Shown: positions 30,271-43,399, counted from the first letter of the stretch. The stretch is DNA of 64,000 nucleotides from Lonicera japonica (GCA_021464415.1 CM038468.1:63567220-63631219), one strand, 5' to 3'. A program made the numbers and translations. Notes: generated by a model from the letters alone, not told the origin.

Positions 30271-30461
30271 CGAACGGTCGCTAAGTAGCCAAGTTCGGAG
30301 AAGAGATCGAGAGAGGCACCGACTCGACGGTAAAAAAGGAGTAGAGAGAGAGTAATGGAAGAATCTACCAAAAGAGAGAGTTTGTAGAGAGCGATTAGTG
30401 AATGGAGGAGATTCGATCGCTTGAGAGAGATTCTTAGGTTTACAAAGCTTTGGTTGAACAC
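28338..30461 (-). promoter_or_regulatory. Long upstream ORF overlapping the GYF-gene start
   Basis: An ATG at 30461-30459 opens a frame that runs past the main ATG (30270) in another frame to the end of exon 1 (30192), exactly 90 codons. After splicing to exon 2 it continues to TGA at 28340-28338, so it totals 102 codons. It would be in the mRNA if transcription starts in or above the CT-rich stretch near 30470-30530. Such overlapping upstream ORFs usually lower main-ORF translation. The transcription start is not known. Confidence 0.45.
28377..30191 (-). other. First coding intron of the GYF gene
   Basis: About 1.8 kb, GTGCTC donor. On the plus strand a 77-codon frame (28996-29229) ends in a strongly acidic tail; I do not recognise it. 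No MITE termini are evident. Confidence 0.55.
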
Positions 30462-31496
30462 TTGTGAGCAGAGAAAAGGAGAGAGAGGGGGTAAAGGGGG
30501 AGAAAAAGGGTGAGGGTTTGGGTGGTCAGAACAGCCAAATCAACTCAAAAAATAATTACCATTTCATTTCATTTTTTGCTTTAAAATTCACTTTTAACTA
30601 ATATTCGTCTCTTTTATCAACAAATTGTGGAAATTTTATTTTATGTTAAAAAGGAATTAATTTTTATTTTTATTTTATCAAAAGAATTTAGAATTTCTTA
30701 TTTGATTTATGTTATTTTTTTTATTGGATAGGATTACAGATTGTTTGTTTGCACCTCTAAAATTTGAATGAGTTAAAACTGATTTTGATCTAGATTTCAT
30801 GGTAAGAATTTAGAACTTCTTAGTTAATTTATGTTATTTTCAATCTCTTAATTGTATAAATTTAAGAGTTGTTTGTTTGTACATCTAAAATTTGAATGGG
30901 TAATTTCATTTAAATTTAAAGGTCTAAAATATGTTTTGTGGATTTAAAAATTCAGATATAATTACTTGTTTTAACATTTAAAAATCCAAAGCCCGTTATT
31001 GAGTTGTTTCAATTTATCCACTAAATTATTAATTATTTCAATTTAACCACTTATATATTTATTTGTTTCAATTTATCTATCATGTCACAATCCATTTAAA
31101 ATGTTGACATAGCCAGGCATGTGCGGCTCACGTGGGAGTGCAAATTGGTCTTCCAGAATCCTAAACATTTCCCTCCGGTCTCTTTGACTAGTTTGGCACC
31201 AAAAAACACTTGAAATTGTTCAAACAACATTCATTTATTTGCTAGAACACCAATTTCCCCTTTCATGTGAACTGCATGTGTCCAACTTTTCAACATTTTA
31301 AAAGGATTCTGACAAAATTAATAGGTAAATTGAAACAAATAAATATATTAGTATGTAATTGAAACAATCAATAATTTAGTGGTTAAATTGAAACAACTCA
31401 GCAGTTTACTTGGTAAATTGAAACAACTCAGTAATTTAGTTGGTGAATTGAAACAATTAATACTTAATAGTTTAATCAATAAATTAAAACAATTAA
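30271..31496. other. GYF-gene 5' UTR, promoter region and intergenic DNA
   Basis: The minus-strand 5' UTR is pyrimidine-rich (30465-30530 is a purine run on the plus strand). From about 31000 a phrase of the type AATTGAAACAA is repeated many times (31000-31090 and 31320-31500), a degenerate low-complexity repeat. No gene is seen. Confidence 0.5.
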
Positions 31497-31861
31497 GGTG
31501 ATGTTTGGTTGGTGTTTTAAAATCAAATTTTTAAAATTTCTACCAAAAAGTCAACTTTATTTCATACTTCTCAAAATTTATTTTATTTTACTTTCTCTCT
31601 CATCAAATTTTTAAAACACCATAACTTTAAATTCAAAAATCATAATTAGATAAAAAAATATATATATATTTCAAACCTACTCATCAGGATCTATAAAATA
31701 AGATTCATTATGACTATTTTTTGAATTTTTTTCATGAGCTTTTTTGAATTGGTTGAAAAAGACCTGCAACAAAAATTAAATTCACTTTTCAACCTACTTT
31801 CACACTTCCCAAAAACTTACCTAAAAAACATGTTTTAAAAAATCTCAACCAAACAAACACT
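31497..31861 (+). mobile_element. Tourist-like MITE, copy 3, with TAA duplication
   Basis: TAA at 31494-31496 and 31862-31864. Starts GGTGATGTTTGGTTGG and ends CTCAACCAAACAAACACT. Internal order (CCAAAAAGTCAACTTTA, CACCATAACTTTAAATTC, TGAATTGGTTGAAAAA) matches 8388-8702. It is 50 bp longer, through small insertions. Confidence 0.8.
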
Positions 31862-32538
31862 TAATAATTTAGTGGTTTCTAGTGTAATTTTCTAAAAAAT
31901 GATTGATTATGATCTAGATTTTACCGAAGAATTTTTAGTTTCTTACTTAATTTACTTTATTTTCAATCTCCGGATTGGATAGACTTAGTGGCTCTTTGTT
32001 TTGCACCTCTGAAGTTTGAATGGTTTATTTTATTCATACTTAAAGGTTTAAAATATGTTTAGTGTGTTTAAAAATTCAAATTTGATCACTTAGTTTGCCT
32101 CTTAAAAATTCAGATGCATCCTTACATCTTCAATTTAAACACATAATTTTAAAGGGGTAAAACGTTTATTTTACCATTGTCCTAAAATATAGGCATTTTA
32201 ATAAAATAAGAAAATAATGGCAAAATTGTTTAAATAACATTCATTTAGCATTCTGATATAATATTTACAAACAAACAGCACCTTTTTCATATGTGATACT
32301 TAAAAAAAATACCAACAAGTTTTTAAATTCAGTTTTCAAAACCAGCCGTTGGGGTTGTTTGATTGATCCAAATCTGAATGGTTTATACTTTTACACTTGG
32401 GAGGTTTTAATTTTGTTTGCTGGTTAAAAATTCAAATTTGAACACTTATTTTGCCTCTTAAAAAATAAAAGGCAGACTTGCCTCTAGGTAAAGCAACGGA
32501 GCAGGTTTGGCCAAACCCAAACTGCTTTAGAGTTACAC
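31862..32538. other. Intergenic DNA
   Basis: No gene is seen; AT-rich with diffuse short repeats. Confidence 0.4.
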
Positions 32539-34040
32539 TGTAACACCCCCACCTTGATTAATATGATAGCACCAATAATTAAGACCTGGAGCGTTACCAA
32601 CCCATGCATGTCATGTGTCAATCAAGCAAGAAGTACAAAACAATAGTATAATTCTTACACATGCATATAACAGTTATACAAAACCAAACTAAGTAAGTTT
32701 AAGATAATATACAATACTTTGGGCTAGCCATGGCTTCGCATGAAAACATATACATCACAAAAATAATTAATGTATTAGAGCTTCTACTTCGTCCTCGATA
32801 CCGTCGCATCTTTATCCTCGTTGGACTCCTGGGTACCTGGGTTATTTAGAAAAACGGGGTGAGCTATTTGCTCAGTAGGGGGAAATCACAAGGCATGTGT
32901 TTTCGAAAACATGATTGACAATGTGATATCCAATCATGTTTGTTTAGTAATACAATTATTAACAATCGTCATTAAAAGTAATGCATGTGCTAATGTAAGT
33001 TACCTCATGTGTCAACCAATACCGCAATATAAAGAGTCCAAACCTAGTATAAGAGAATGTCACTTGTCACCTTCAAGAATGTATTACCGATGCAATAATA
33101 AAAATAGGACTACCCGTCCCCAATCTGTACAAGCATAGATAAAAATTGAATCCATAGTGCCTTGCCTATTGCCTAAGTTCTCGGATTCTCCACCGGTGGC
33201 TTATAGGTGACCAAACATTACTCTCCCGGAGATTTAGGAATTTTCAACCCAAGGGCACTGAGCCCTACCTATTTTTCGTCCTAGCAAGCATTATATATTC
33301 ATGTCGAGAATCCGTTTTCGAGAGACACAAGCTCTCCAAGTCAACAATAGATAATATAGGCTTTTCATGAAATATTTAATCAAATCGTAAGCCATAAGTT
33401 CATTTAAGGCTTGCCATGAGATCTCCGAGTCTTCAGTTGACACGATAATAATGCAAACATGCATTTATGCCATTCAATAAGCATTTAAAGCAATTTATGC
33501 CACATACACTTCAACAAATCCAAACCCATATCCCATGATGTATATAAACCAATAACAACCATTTCTATTATCTTATATTAGTCATGTATCCATAGAATAC
33601 TTCATAGGGTTTGATAATATAAGAATATTAAGTGTAGATGGCATCTCTTGCCTCAAATCTCACATTTAAATCTTTATAAATCATAAAACATCATTTTATA
33701 GATCACGTAATAGTTTTAATAAGCAAATAAGATTGAAACACGATGATATCCATAAAACAAAATCATATTTCAAGTTTTGAAACCATATAAACCTTACCTC
33801 GAAGTTATAAGCCGAACGGAAGAAAAAAAATGATATTTGGAACCCCATCTAATAAAATCTTAAAATTCCTAAGTCACCTCGATCCCCGCATCGCGTAGAA
33901 CAACTTTTCTCAAAGTTGAATCAGAATCCAAAATCTCAAAATTAGCTTAAATCTAGAGAGAAGTTTGTAGGGGAAAATAAGTTATAAGTTTTAGTGAAAG
34001 AAGGGTGAAACTATGGCCAAGGAATAATCTAGAATCCCTT
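32539..34040 (-). mobile_element. Solo or truncated LTR of a TGTAACACC-type retroelement
   Basis: Starts TGTAACACCCCCACC and shares ordered blocks with 62593-64000: AATTAAGACCTGGAG, GGGCTAGCC-TGGCTTC, GGTGAGCTATTTGCTCAGTAGGG, and the TTTCAACCCAA-GGCACT-CCTATTTTTC block near 33240-33280. On the minus strand the left end reads GGGTGTTACA, a usual LTR 3' end, so the element may face left. The right end is uncertain and no internal domain adjoins it. Confidence 0.6.
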
Positions 34041-37000
34041 TTAAATCTTTAAACTGACATAGCTACATGCGCCTCTTTGGTCCACAACAGGCATTTGTTG
34101 TCTAATTACGAAAGAAATTTGATTCAGTACTGCCTTCCAATAGGCGCCTGTTTTTTCAAAACAAGCGTTTATCATGTATCCAAAATTTATCTTAAAATAT
34201 GGCTCAATATCTAACATATGGCTTTGAATTCACTTAAAAATGATGAAAAATGAATTTTTGGTGAATTTCGCAAGTTTGGTGGACGATATTGATTTCTATG
34301 CGGGAATAATGAAAAAAATTGCATACATTTCCATCATTTACAATACTTTCTCACACAAAGCAAGCAAAGTAGCTCTTAATTACATTAATATAAACACCGG
34401 TTGTTACATACGCAAACTTGAACTGACCCAACTCGGGGTGAATTTTATAATGGAAAACCCCAAATCGATTCGTTTGTTAGTGTACATGGACCCGAATCCA
34501 TCATGACCCGCATTGATCCGCCCGACTTGATGAAATTACAAAATATTATAAGGGTAGTAAAGGTAAACAAAATATTATATTAGGGGCAGGTCGGGGTGGC
34601 TCAAATGTTATTTTTTACTTAAACCCAAATCCGACCCACTTTAGAAGTACTCTGACTTGAACCCGAACCTGACTTGGTGTTAGTTTTAATTTAGCAAACC
34701 CAAATCCGCCCCCATTCAGATCGGGGCATGTTAAAAACTCATTGGGTTAGGGATTCTGTCATCTCTACATGCCTTTAAGTCTAAAGTCTTAACTTTTACA
34801 TAAGTAAAATATTTCTTTTACCCTTACTCTTTTAACATTTATTCACAATTCAAATGTGATATGTTTAAACAAATAACACATATTCAAGAAAAAATAATTA
34901 ACAAAAAATTTCATATTCAATTTTCAGATTTTAGAACCAATTTTCAAATTACGTTCAAATTCAATCAATAAAACAAATGCACCCTTAGTCTTTAGATTCA
35001 GCATTCATACAAGTAGGTCCAGCAATGAGTCATGTACTGATCAATTTTGCTGGTCAAAAATTAACTTTAGAGTGGATGAATAGGGTTTAGGAAATAAGTG
35101 CGAAATTTAAAAATATTTCAAAAAATATTTAAGCAGTGAATATTTAACTATATATCAAGGAAATATGTCGAGCAATATAAACTCAATGCAATGCAATGCA
35201 ATAATGATAAGTAAGGAGCTTGAGTTTAGAAAGATAGAACCGTAAAATACAAAGACGTTTTGTTCACGTGGTTTGGTTATTTAGACCATACATTCGCACC
35301 CGAGTAGTTTCCCGAGAAGTTCCACTAAATGATTTTCTTACAGGTGAAAATCAAACCTCAATACAAATGTAATTTTTGTCACTACACTCAATGATTGTTA
35401 TTCTTCTCATAACACTTAAGCAAATGTGATTTTTCTCACCACATTCAACACAAGAAAATTTTCTTACTAAATTATGAGAAATCCTCTCACAAATGAATAA
35501 TAGAAGTTGTTTGGTGATACATACCAATGAACAATAATTCTTAAGTGTTTATAAGATACAAATGAAACTCACACTAGAGTTATCAAGATTGATCAATAAT
35601 TTTAGCTAAAAAATGAATGATATGATCAATGCAAGGCCTTGAATCTTAGATTACTGTGAATAGATGAATAATAAGTAAAAACGATGATTCAAGTTAGTTT
35701 AAATGTACCTTAGACCTTTAATATATAGTCCCAAAGAGTATATAGCCATTTTAGAGGTTATGTAAAGTAGTTACCTTAAAACAAGGCAAAAATCAAAAGT
35801 CTAATGGACTAAACAAAGTCATTAGTTGACTGATGGCCCTTAGTCGACTGAGTAAAGCTCATTGAGTCGACTGATGAGTTCTGTCCATCAAGCCAAATAT
35901 CCAATTTTTTTACTTATTCAATTTTGATCCAAAATTTATGTTAATGCTTGGAGAATATTCCAACATGTTTCTAAGATACCTAATTTTATTTTTGGTTCAA
36001 AAACCATTCATATGATTTAATTATGAATTTATTAAAAAATCGGTTTATGAAGAATTTTTTTTTCAAAAAACTCCATTTCAAACTTTTTTTTTAATTCAAT
36101 ATATGAATGATGCATGAACAAGTTTGAGCTATAGGTATTAATCAATAAAGAAACTTTACATAAATCTTAAGCACTCACTCAATTTTTGAATTAACGAGTC
36201 TTCGAATGCTTTGATTTCTTTCTTCAATTTGATCTTCACTTGAATTGTTTGCCTTTAAGCTTTTCATATATTTCTTTGATCTTTGTTTTTTATGAATTGC
36301 ATTGTTAACATATGTGATGCTCTTGAAATGTATGAATTTGAAGAACAATTAAGTGATCAATATTCTTTGTCTTGTCCAATACTTTGTTGACTTGATCGGA
36401 TAGAGTTTCAATGATCCTTGTAATGTGGCATGCTTCATTTATAAAATCCATGCTTTTCTTGAATTTCTAAGATAATAAACTACAAACTTATTTCAAGAAA
36501 TATGTTAAATTACACATGATTAATTTATGTTTATTATCAAAATAAAATTAAGACTTTTTAAGTAAAAAAGTTTAATGTCAGGTGAAAAGTGTCATGACCC
36601 ATACACGACCTGTTTAATAAACGGGTGAAAATTTTAAATTCATAAACGACCCGTTTAATTAGCGAATGACAAGACCTGATTTGTTTTAACTCATTTAAGA
36701 TAAACGATTCTATTCGGGTCGTATACGAATAACATTTAGTGACCCGCTAAGAATTCAATTAACTATTAAAAGATACACACTTAATAATTTATATATATGC
36801 AACAACTAAAACCATCGTATATTGTAATTGTGTTGCAACTTAATAATTTAGAAAGTGAGAAATTTGGGGGGCATAAAATCTGTGTGGAAAAAAGGAAAGG
36901 TTATGATGGAAGGAAAAATATTTAATACAAAATTTAGAAGTTTTTAAAAGCCTTAAGTAAATTTTGTTTATCATATATGGGTTACACGGGTTTACAGCCC

Positions 37001-37319
37001 GAAATTGACTCGAATTCTTACCTGGTTAAACGGGTTTTATTAGGGTATCGTGAATTTACACGATATCACTAATTTAATAAATGGGTTTAATGGGTCAACC
37101 TGATTATAACTGGCACCTATTAAGGGTTTACTCAAACCCGGTAAATTTGTGTCGTATTGTAAATTGTCAGGCCTACATATAAGAAAATAAACACCCCCTT
37201 AAAAAATCAAGAGTTAACTATAAAAAGAGTACAATGTATTTACATTAATTTTGCAATTTTGATATTGTACAATTTTAAAAAAAAAATTGGACAACAAACT
37301 TTATGTTTGGTTTCATTTA
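34041..37319. other. Repeat-derived intergenic DNA without genes
   Basis: GACCCG/CCCGAACC-rich patches at 34490-34745, 36595-36730 and 36975-37145 resemble one another and the patch near 10860. GTCGACTGA-type phrases cluster at 35825-35880. These look like worn retroelement pieces. The 88-codon frame at 34240-34506 has no recognisable domain. Confidence 0.45.
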
Positions 37320-38025
37320 ATCCATCCGTTAAGTTTTCAAATTAATAACGTTAATAATTAATGACATTGCGCCAACTCATCTACCAACTTAGCTTACCAC
37401 GTCAGATTTAAAAAAAAATTAGGAGCTTGACATATCATAATTTTTTTAGTGTCAGAAGTTTTACACTGAATATATCAATAGATAAAGGGTCTCTTGTAGG
37501 CTATTAACACCGGAATTATTTAAGTTTCGATTTTATTTTATTGCAACATAAACATAGTAAGAGCTTGATACAAGTAACTTTACAGGGTTAAATAATATCA
37601 TCGTTAATAATTTAATATGATATGTCGAGCTCCTAAAAAAAATAAAAAATTATATCAATTTTTTTATTTCTTTTATTTAGGAGCTTAAAATATTATATTA
37701 AATTACTAAGGGTGATATTACTTTACCCTACAAAATTACTTATGTCAAATCCTTGATACGGTTAAATCCCCACAAATAAAGAATCACCATTGAGCATTAC
37801 AAATTAAAAAGAAAAAAATAAAAAAAAAACTTGAATAATTCTAGTGTTGATGGCCAGTAAGAGACCCATTACCTATTGATATATTTAGTGTAAAACTTCC
37901 GGGACCAAAAAAAATTATGATATGTCAAGCTTTTTTTAAAAAATATGACATAACAAGCCAAGTTGTTAAATGAGTTAGTGCCACACCATTAATTATTAAC
38001 TATGTTAGTTTGGAACCTCAAGAGA
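37320..38025. mobile_element. Foldback element: two arms of about 340 bp
   Basis: The left arm (about 37320-37660) and the reverse complement of the right arm (about 37670-38025) match over nearly their whole length: GTTAATAATTAATG, GCTTGACATATCATAATTTTTT, GTTTTACACTGAATATATCAAT, GGGTCTCTT, TTAATATGATAT. The centre is itself palindromic, GAGCTCCTAAA ... TTTAGGAGC near 37628-37686. No protein is encoded. The right arm abuts the broken end of the copia element. Confidence 0.78.
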
Positions 38026-38029
38026 TGTA

Positions 38030-40890
38030 GTACATCCCATTTGCAACAAACACGCCTTTTTTATGGTGGTAACTCAACTACATCCCACGTGTCATTCTTT
38101 TTCAAGGATCTTATATCCTCGTCCATAGTTGCTTTCCATGTTGGATAATTCAAGGCTTCCTACACACTGTTAGGAATAGATACAGAGGATAACTGATTTA
38201 CAAATGACTTATTCGATTCAGACAGCCTATCATAAGACACATGGTTACTCATGGGGTATTTAGCTTTACTGATGAGATCAGGTTCATATAATGGTTTATG
38301 AATACCTCTATTATTTCGGGGAGGGAGTTGTTTTCTAGGAGGTTCAAGAGAAGCTACCCGATATTCAAACGTAGACATGTCAGAAAGAGACGATTAGTTA
38401 TTTGTGTCAGATGGAGGCAGTGGTAAGCTCGAACTCGGCGAACTTGACCGTGGCGATCCAGGTAATGAGTCATCAGTCCAAGTCGGCAGTGACCTCTGTG
38501 AGCTTAGATTAAGCGATGAGGCCTCGACCTGAATTAGCTCGTCCCTATTACTACAATCAAGAGTTTGAACTTCATTATAATGCTCCCCGTAAAGTTCAGT
38601 CTGCTGAAAGTACATTTCTCCTTCATGAAATACGACATCCTTGGTCACGTACATTTTTCGTGACGGAGGATGATAATAGTGATACCCTTTTTGATTAGAT
38701 GCGTAGCCCACAAATACACACTTGAGTGCACGGGATTCGGACTAAGTGAACAAATGCAATACAACAAAAAATTCATGGAGGCAAATTTGATGCTTTAAAA
38801 GCTGAGACTACTTTATGAAGAACATCGAATGGTGTTTAAAAGTCAATAATTGCTGACGGAACATGGTTGATCAAATATGCGGCAGAAAATAGAGCTTCAC
38901 CCCAGTAAGAGACCGGAGCATTAGCCCCAAGTAATAATGCCCGTACTACTTCTAGCAAATGGCGATTCTTCCTTTCCGCAACCCCATTTTGTTGAGGTGT
39001 ATACGGGCAGGTAATTTAATGGACAATTCCATGATGTTTAAAATACTCCTGTAAAGTGGTACCCATATATTCACCTCCATTATCACTTCGAAGTACCTAG
39101 ATAGTAGCATTATATTGGGTAATAATTTGTTTATGAAATCACTGAAATAAAGAACTAACTTCACTCTTAGACTTCATAGGACATATCCACGACATTCTAG
39201 TGCAATATCAATAAAAGTAACAAACCAACAAAAACCACTCAAAGAATTATTAGGAGATGGGCCCCAGACATCAAAGTGAATTAACACAAAAGGAACTGAG
39301 CATTTATTGAATGATGATGAAAAAGAAGTACAATGGCTCTTTGCCAGTTCACATATATCACACTGAAAAACAGAAATATCGACATCCTTAAAAAGTTTAG
39401 GAAATAATTTCTTTAAGTAGCTAAACGACGCATGACCCAAACGACGATGCCACAACCAAATTTCATTTTTAATTTTTTTTCCTTGGGTAGTACTAGTTTG
39501 TAGAGCTTGTTGTAACTGGTTTGTGCTCTTCACTTCCAAATCCAAGTAGTACAACTTGCCCCGCCTAATCCCATAACCAATTGTCTATCTTGTCTGAATA
39601 TCCTTGAAAACACAATAAGTATGCCAGAAAACAATAATACAATTTAGAGCATTAGTAATTTGAGTAACAAATAGTAAATTATAATTGAGCGAAGGAACTA
39701 TAAGCACATAGTTTAAATTCATGAAATCGGATAAAGGAACTGTTCCTTCACGGATAACGGAGACTAAATCACCATTAGCTGTGGAAATGAAATTATTGGA
39801 TAAGGGGGTAAATTTAGTAACATGTCTATAATTAAATGTCACATGATCAGTAGTATTAGAATCAATTATCCATGTATTATTCGAAACAGATGCAGAATTT
39901 AAAGCCTTACCAGGTATCTCAGCGATGGTAAACAATCATGAGGCCTTCTTCCCATCACCTTCATTCTTATGATTTGAACGACGATCCCGAGAATGATCCC
40001 ACCAGTCTGGATAGCCAATTACTTGATAGCACCCCTTTTTAGAGTGTCCGGTTTGTCCACATACCAAACAAGGAGGATATTGAGATTTTCTTCCTCGATC
40101 CTTTGATTATGAGTCACGAGTTTGGTTTACTTGATTCTGCCAATTCGAGTTCTTTCGAAGCTGATCTTGGTTATTCTGTGAAACACGGTTGCGGGCTACT
40201 ATGGCCGTAGCATCGGTATTAGCAACGTCATTGTTCATAGTTTTCCGCCTGACGTTTTCTCGACGAACTAGTGCATATGTTTCTTCTAATTCTAGAATAT
40301 GATCTTTCTGTAAAATTTCACCACGAATACGTTCAAGTTCGTTGTCTAACCCGGCAAGGAATATGTGAACTCACAAATGCTAAATTAATTTTTTGTAAGA
40401 TTATATATCATTCGGACTTTCCATGACCACCTTATCACGATGATATAATTCGCTAAATATCTCTTTCAGCTCCCCATAATACTAAAAAAGGGATTTGCTA
40501 CTATGTTTAGCTGAGAATGCCCTTTGATTTAAGGTGAAAGCTCTTAGCTCGTCAGTGCCATCATAAAAGGCCTTAGATAGAGACTCCCAGATTTCTCGTA
40601 CGATAGAAACCTGAATATATCGCTTCATAATCTATGGTTTCATGGACATCAGGGGCCATCGTTTTCACTCTCTGAGTGTCTGGATACCACGCTTCGTATT
40701 TCGGAGTTCTTTCTTTTGGAATTTGAGCCGTACCACGAATAAATGAGAGTTTTTGTTTTTTTGCTAAATGCATCTCCATGAGTTGAGACCATAGATCATA
40801 ATTAGTCTCATCCAACGTCACCCCGATGTTGAATGAAGAGCTGTCAGTCTGAACGATGATTGGATTAATCGTTGGCGAATTAGTAGCCAT
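38030..40890 (-). pseudogene. copia gag-pol polyprotein, decayed and truncated
   Basis: Starts at ATG 40890 (MATNSPTINPIIVQTD) with a gag N-terminal domain (LDETNYDLWSQLMEMHL). An intact zinc knuckle CLVCGQTGHSKKGC (CX2CX4HX4C) and GYPDWW lie near 40015-40075. The protease site reads WIIDSNTTDHV, so the DSG triad is changed to DSN. The pre-integrase motif is WLWHRRLGHASFSYLKK with CDICELAK. The integrase core is broken by stops between 39174 and 38950. After it come GYASNQKGYHYYHPPSRK and DVVFHE, typical of the integrase-RT linker. RT begins LNYPTWKATMDEDI, DTWDVVELPP, stop, and CKWD, then homology ends. Several stops and frameshifts separate the open blocks at 40573-40890, 39585-39935, 39174-39554, 38394-38711 and 38160-38378. 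Confidence 0.87.
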
Positions 40891-41480
40891 AGTCTTATAA
40901 TTGAAACTACAAAATAGAAGCCGATTTTGGAAAAACCATGATCAATTTTGAACTTAGGGGGGGTATAAAACCATAGGAACTGATATAAAGGGCTTAAGAA
41001 CCGGTTTAAAGGGCACCAAACCGGTCAAAGAAAGTGCGTACTGAACCGGTTTAATTAAAACTGGCTGAGAAGCTTTTAAATAAGGCGAGTGGGATGCCCA
41101 TGAGGAGCAGAGCGTGTAATGGAAATATGCTGGCGCGTGCGGGGGCATGGTTTGAGTGAGCTGAATGCTGCGCGTGGGCTATCGTGACGAACATGTAAAT
41201 AGACGTGCCACACGTGAAAGCGCGTGTATGATATGTTGATGCTGATTCTTTCTGCATTTGTTTCGTCTTAGAATTTCGATTGCATTGGTGTACTGAAGGT
41301 CCAGATTTGGGTGACAAAGAGGTAATACGCAGTGAATTTTGTTGGCTGCTTTAAGGGTTTGTGTTGGTTGCTATCAGGAAACAAAGAGATAATAGGCAGG
41401 GTATTATGATGCTGTTTATTGTGGCTGGGTTTTGTCAATGGAATGATGGTTAGGATTTAAACCATCCTCTGAGGCCATCT

Positions 41481-41618
41481 TGAGAGTAAAATAATGAGAT
41501 TTGTTGTCAAAAGCCTAGCCCTATTTATAGGGGTATACACAATAATAAGAAACCTAATAGAATAAGGAATAAGAAACCTATTAGTATAAGGAAACTAATT
41601 AAATAGTATATTCTAACA
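41481..41618 (-). repeat. Putative copia 5' LTR (138 bp) with primer-site relic
   Basis: On the minus strand it opens TGTTAGAATATAC, contains CCTATAAATAGGG as a TATA-like core and closes ACTCTCA. Next comes ATGGCCTCAGAG, which resembles the initiator-Met primer site TGGTATCAGAG at nine of eleven places. The matching 3' LTR is absent, so the borders are inferred. Confidence 0.5.
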
Positions 41619-42463
41619 TGAAGAACAAAAGGATACTAACATCAAAGACATGCAAATTTTCATTTCAAGCCATGAATGATAAACCTTTTTATCATAAAAA
41701 TTAAGTGAAAAGAGAAAAACAGAAAAACACACTGTGCTCTAATGACATCTTAAGCAATTACAGAGTCAAATACTTCAGAATCACAACCAAAATCTTTACT
41801 AGAGTGTATAACTAAAACCAGGCCAACAAAAGTAAAAATAAATCTATTATGAGCTTTTTTTTTATTGCATAAAATATCACATTTATAATTGTTCTATTGT
41901 AAATTTTTTAATTTAAAAAAAAAATTGTCTTGTAATTTTTTTCACATAAACTTGTATGGTAGTTATAAATATTGAAATTTAAACTATTATTTAATATCTT
42001 ATATATTAGGTTAATTTCATTTTTATAACAAAATGTAAAATTGGATATTTTACAAATTAAATAATTTTAATTGATGTAATTAGTAAATTAAAGGACAAAA
42101 AAAATGTAGTAGTAGAGGAGTATGCTTTGTGGTGGTTGTCATCGTCGTTTTCTTTCTAAGTTTGTCGCATATGAAGGAAGGCCTTCCCCAATCGTTTTAC
42201 CCTTTGCGTCAGGGAAGTGAGCATCCCTGTTTGTATCTCGGTTATTTCAAAAAACTTACTAACTCATAATCTTCTCTAATAGTTATATGTTCCTCTTGCT
42301 ATCATATTTGCTTCCCTCTTCTTTTTCTTCTTCTTTTACACACTCACTTTCAGTAATTTCTCTAAGAAACACATGCAAGGTTCATTCTTCATCTTCCTTA
42401 TATTCAGAATGTACTCCACTCCAGTTTCATGAATATCTATCATCTCACAATTCTTTGCTAGTA
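41619..42463. other. Short intergenic stretch; right part is BAG-pseudogene 3' end
   Basis: AT-rich DNA, then from about 42330 reverse-strand codons (LLAKNCEMI, YILNIRKMKNEPC) that may continue the BAG-like relic beyond the gypsy insertion. Confidence 0.4.
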
Positions 42464-42468
42464 AGTCT
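42464..42468. repeat. Target-site duplication AGTCT, left copy
   Basis: AGTCT directly before the 5' LTR; repeated at 54076-54080. Confidence 0.9.
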
Positions 42469-43355
42469 TGATGGTGTAAATTAGTAATCCAATTTGTCCC
42501 GTCAACTACGAGCTGACATGTGGCGGTCCACATCAGCAATCAGGCATGCCCCAACGGGAAGAGCTCAGATAAGCCCCGTTGGGTCACCACAAGAAACATA
42601 AAGCCCCTCACAAGTTGGACGCCCACTCGAGAGTTAATTACGTAGAGCAAATTTTGGAACTCATGCTCCAGAGCTCTTTCGGCGAGCTCTGAAGCTCCTT
42701 CTCACCTAACCACTTTGCTAGAGTGGTTGACAGAAGTATGAGCGACTGCCACCCGCTCTGCAGAACGCGTAGAACTCCCATCACCTTCATTAAATGCACA
42801 TCAACTGCATTTAATGTACTGGAATTCATGAAGAAGAAATGTCAGAGTTGATGATGACAAAAGCATGGCTCCAGACTTGCTCTGGGAGCTCTAGCCACAC
42901 GTTTTCCTCCTAGTCATATATGTAGAAGAATCATTTACTTCTCTCAACAACCCAAGGACAACAACAGAAAGAAAAACCTAAGAACATGGAGAATCCGACA
43001 TTCAATAGCAAGAAGACAAGAGAGAAGTAGAAGCTTAGAGCATTCAGTAGAGCTCCTAGAATAGAGAAGTAAGAATTAGGGTTACTCGAGCATACTCGTA
43101 TTGTAATATTGTGAGAATATAATAGTTAAAGAGAATTTTGTGAATTTGTAATACTTGTTCGTTCATCATAAATATAAGGCAAACCGAGCTCATAGCTCTA
43201 TTCCACAGAGGAGGACTAATTTGTATTTTCATACGAGATCAACTTCCTTTATACATCTTTGACTCTATTGGTTTGTTGTATTTATTGTATTAATCATTTG
43301 ATCCGATCATTTGACTGTGTGATCTAAAATACCTTTTTCGTTTTTAGCACCAACA
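42469..43355 (+). repeat. gypsy 5' LTR
   Basis: Begins TGATGGTGTAAATTAG and ends TTTTTAGCACCAACA. Aligns end to end with 53191-54075. The sequence just inside, GTTTGGCACTAAGC, sits where Tat elements carry a TTTGGCGCC-type primer site and looks like a mutated version. Confidence 0.93.
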
Positions 43356-43399
43356 GTTTGGCACTAAGCTGCTATTACCGAAGATATACTCCAAAAATT

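Larger units (their letters stand above)
38030..41618 (-). mobile_element. 3'-truncated Ty1/copia retrotransposon
   Basis: Reading leftward it shows a short 5' LTR (41618-41481), a primer-site relic, a leader of about 590 nt, then gag, protease, integrase and the first codons of reverse transcriptase. The order PR-INT-RT is that of Ty1/copia. Everything after the start of RT, RNase H and the 3' LTR is missing; the break falls at about 38030 against the foldback arm. Confidence 0.85.
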
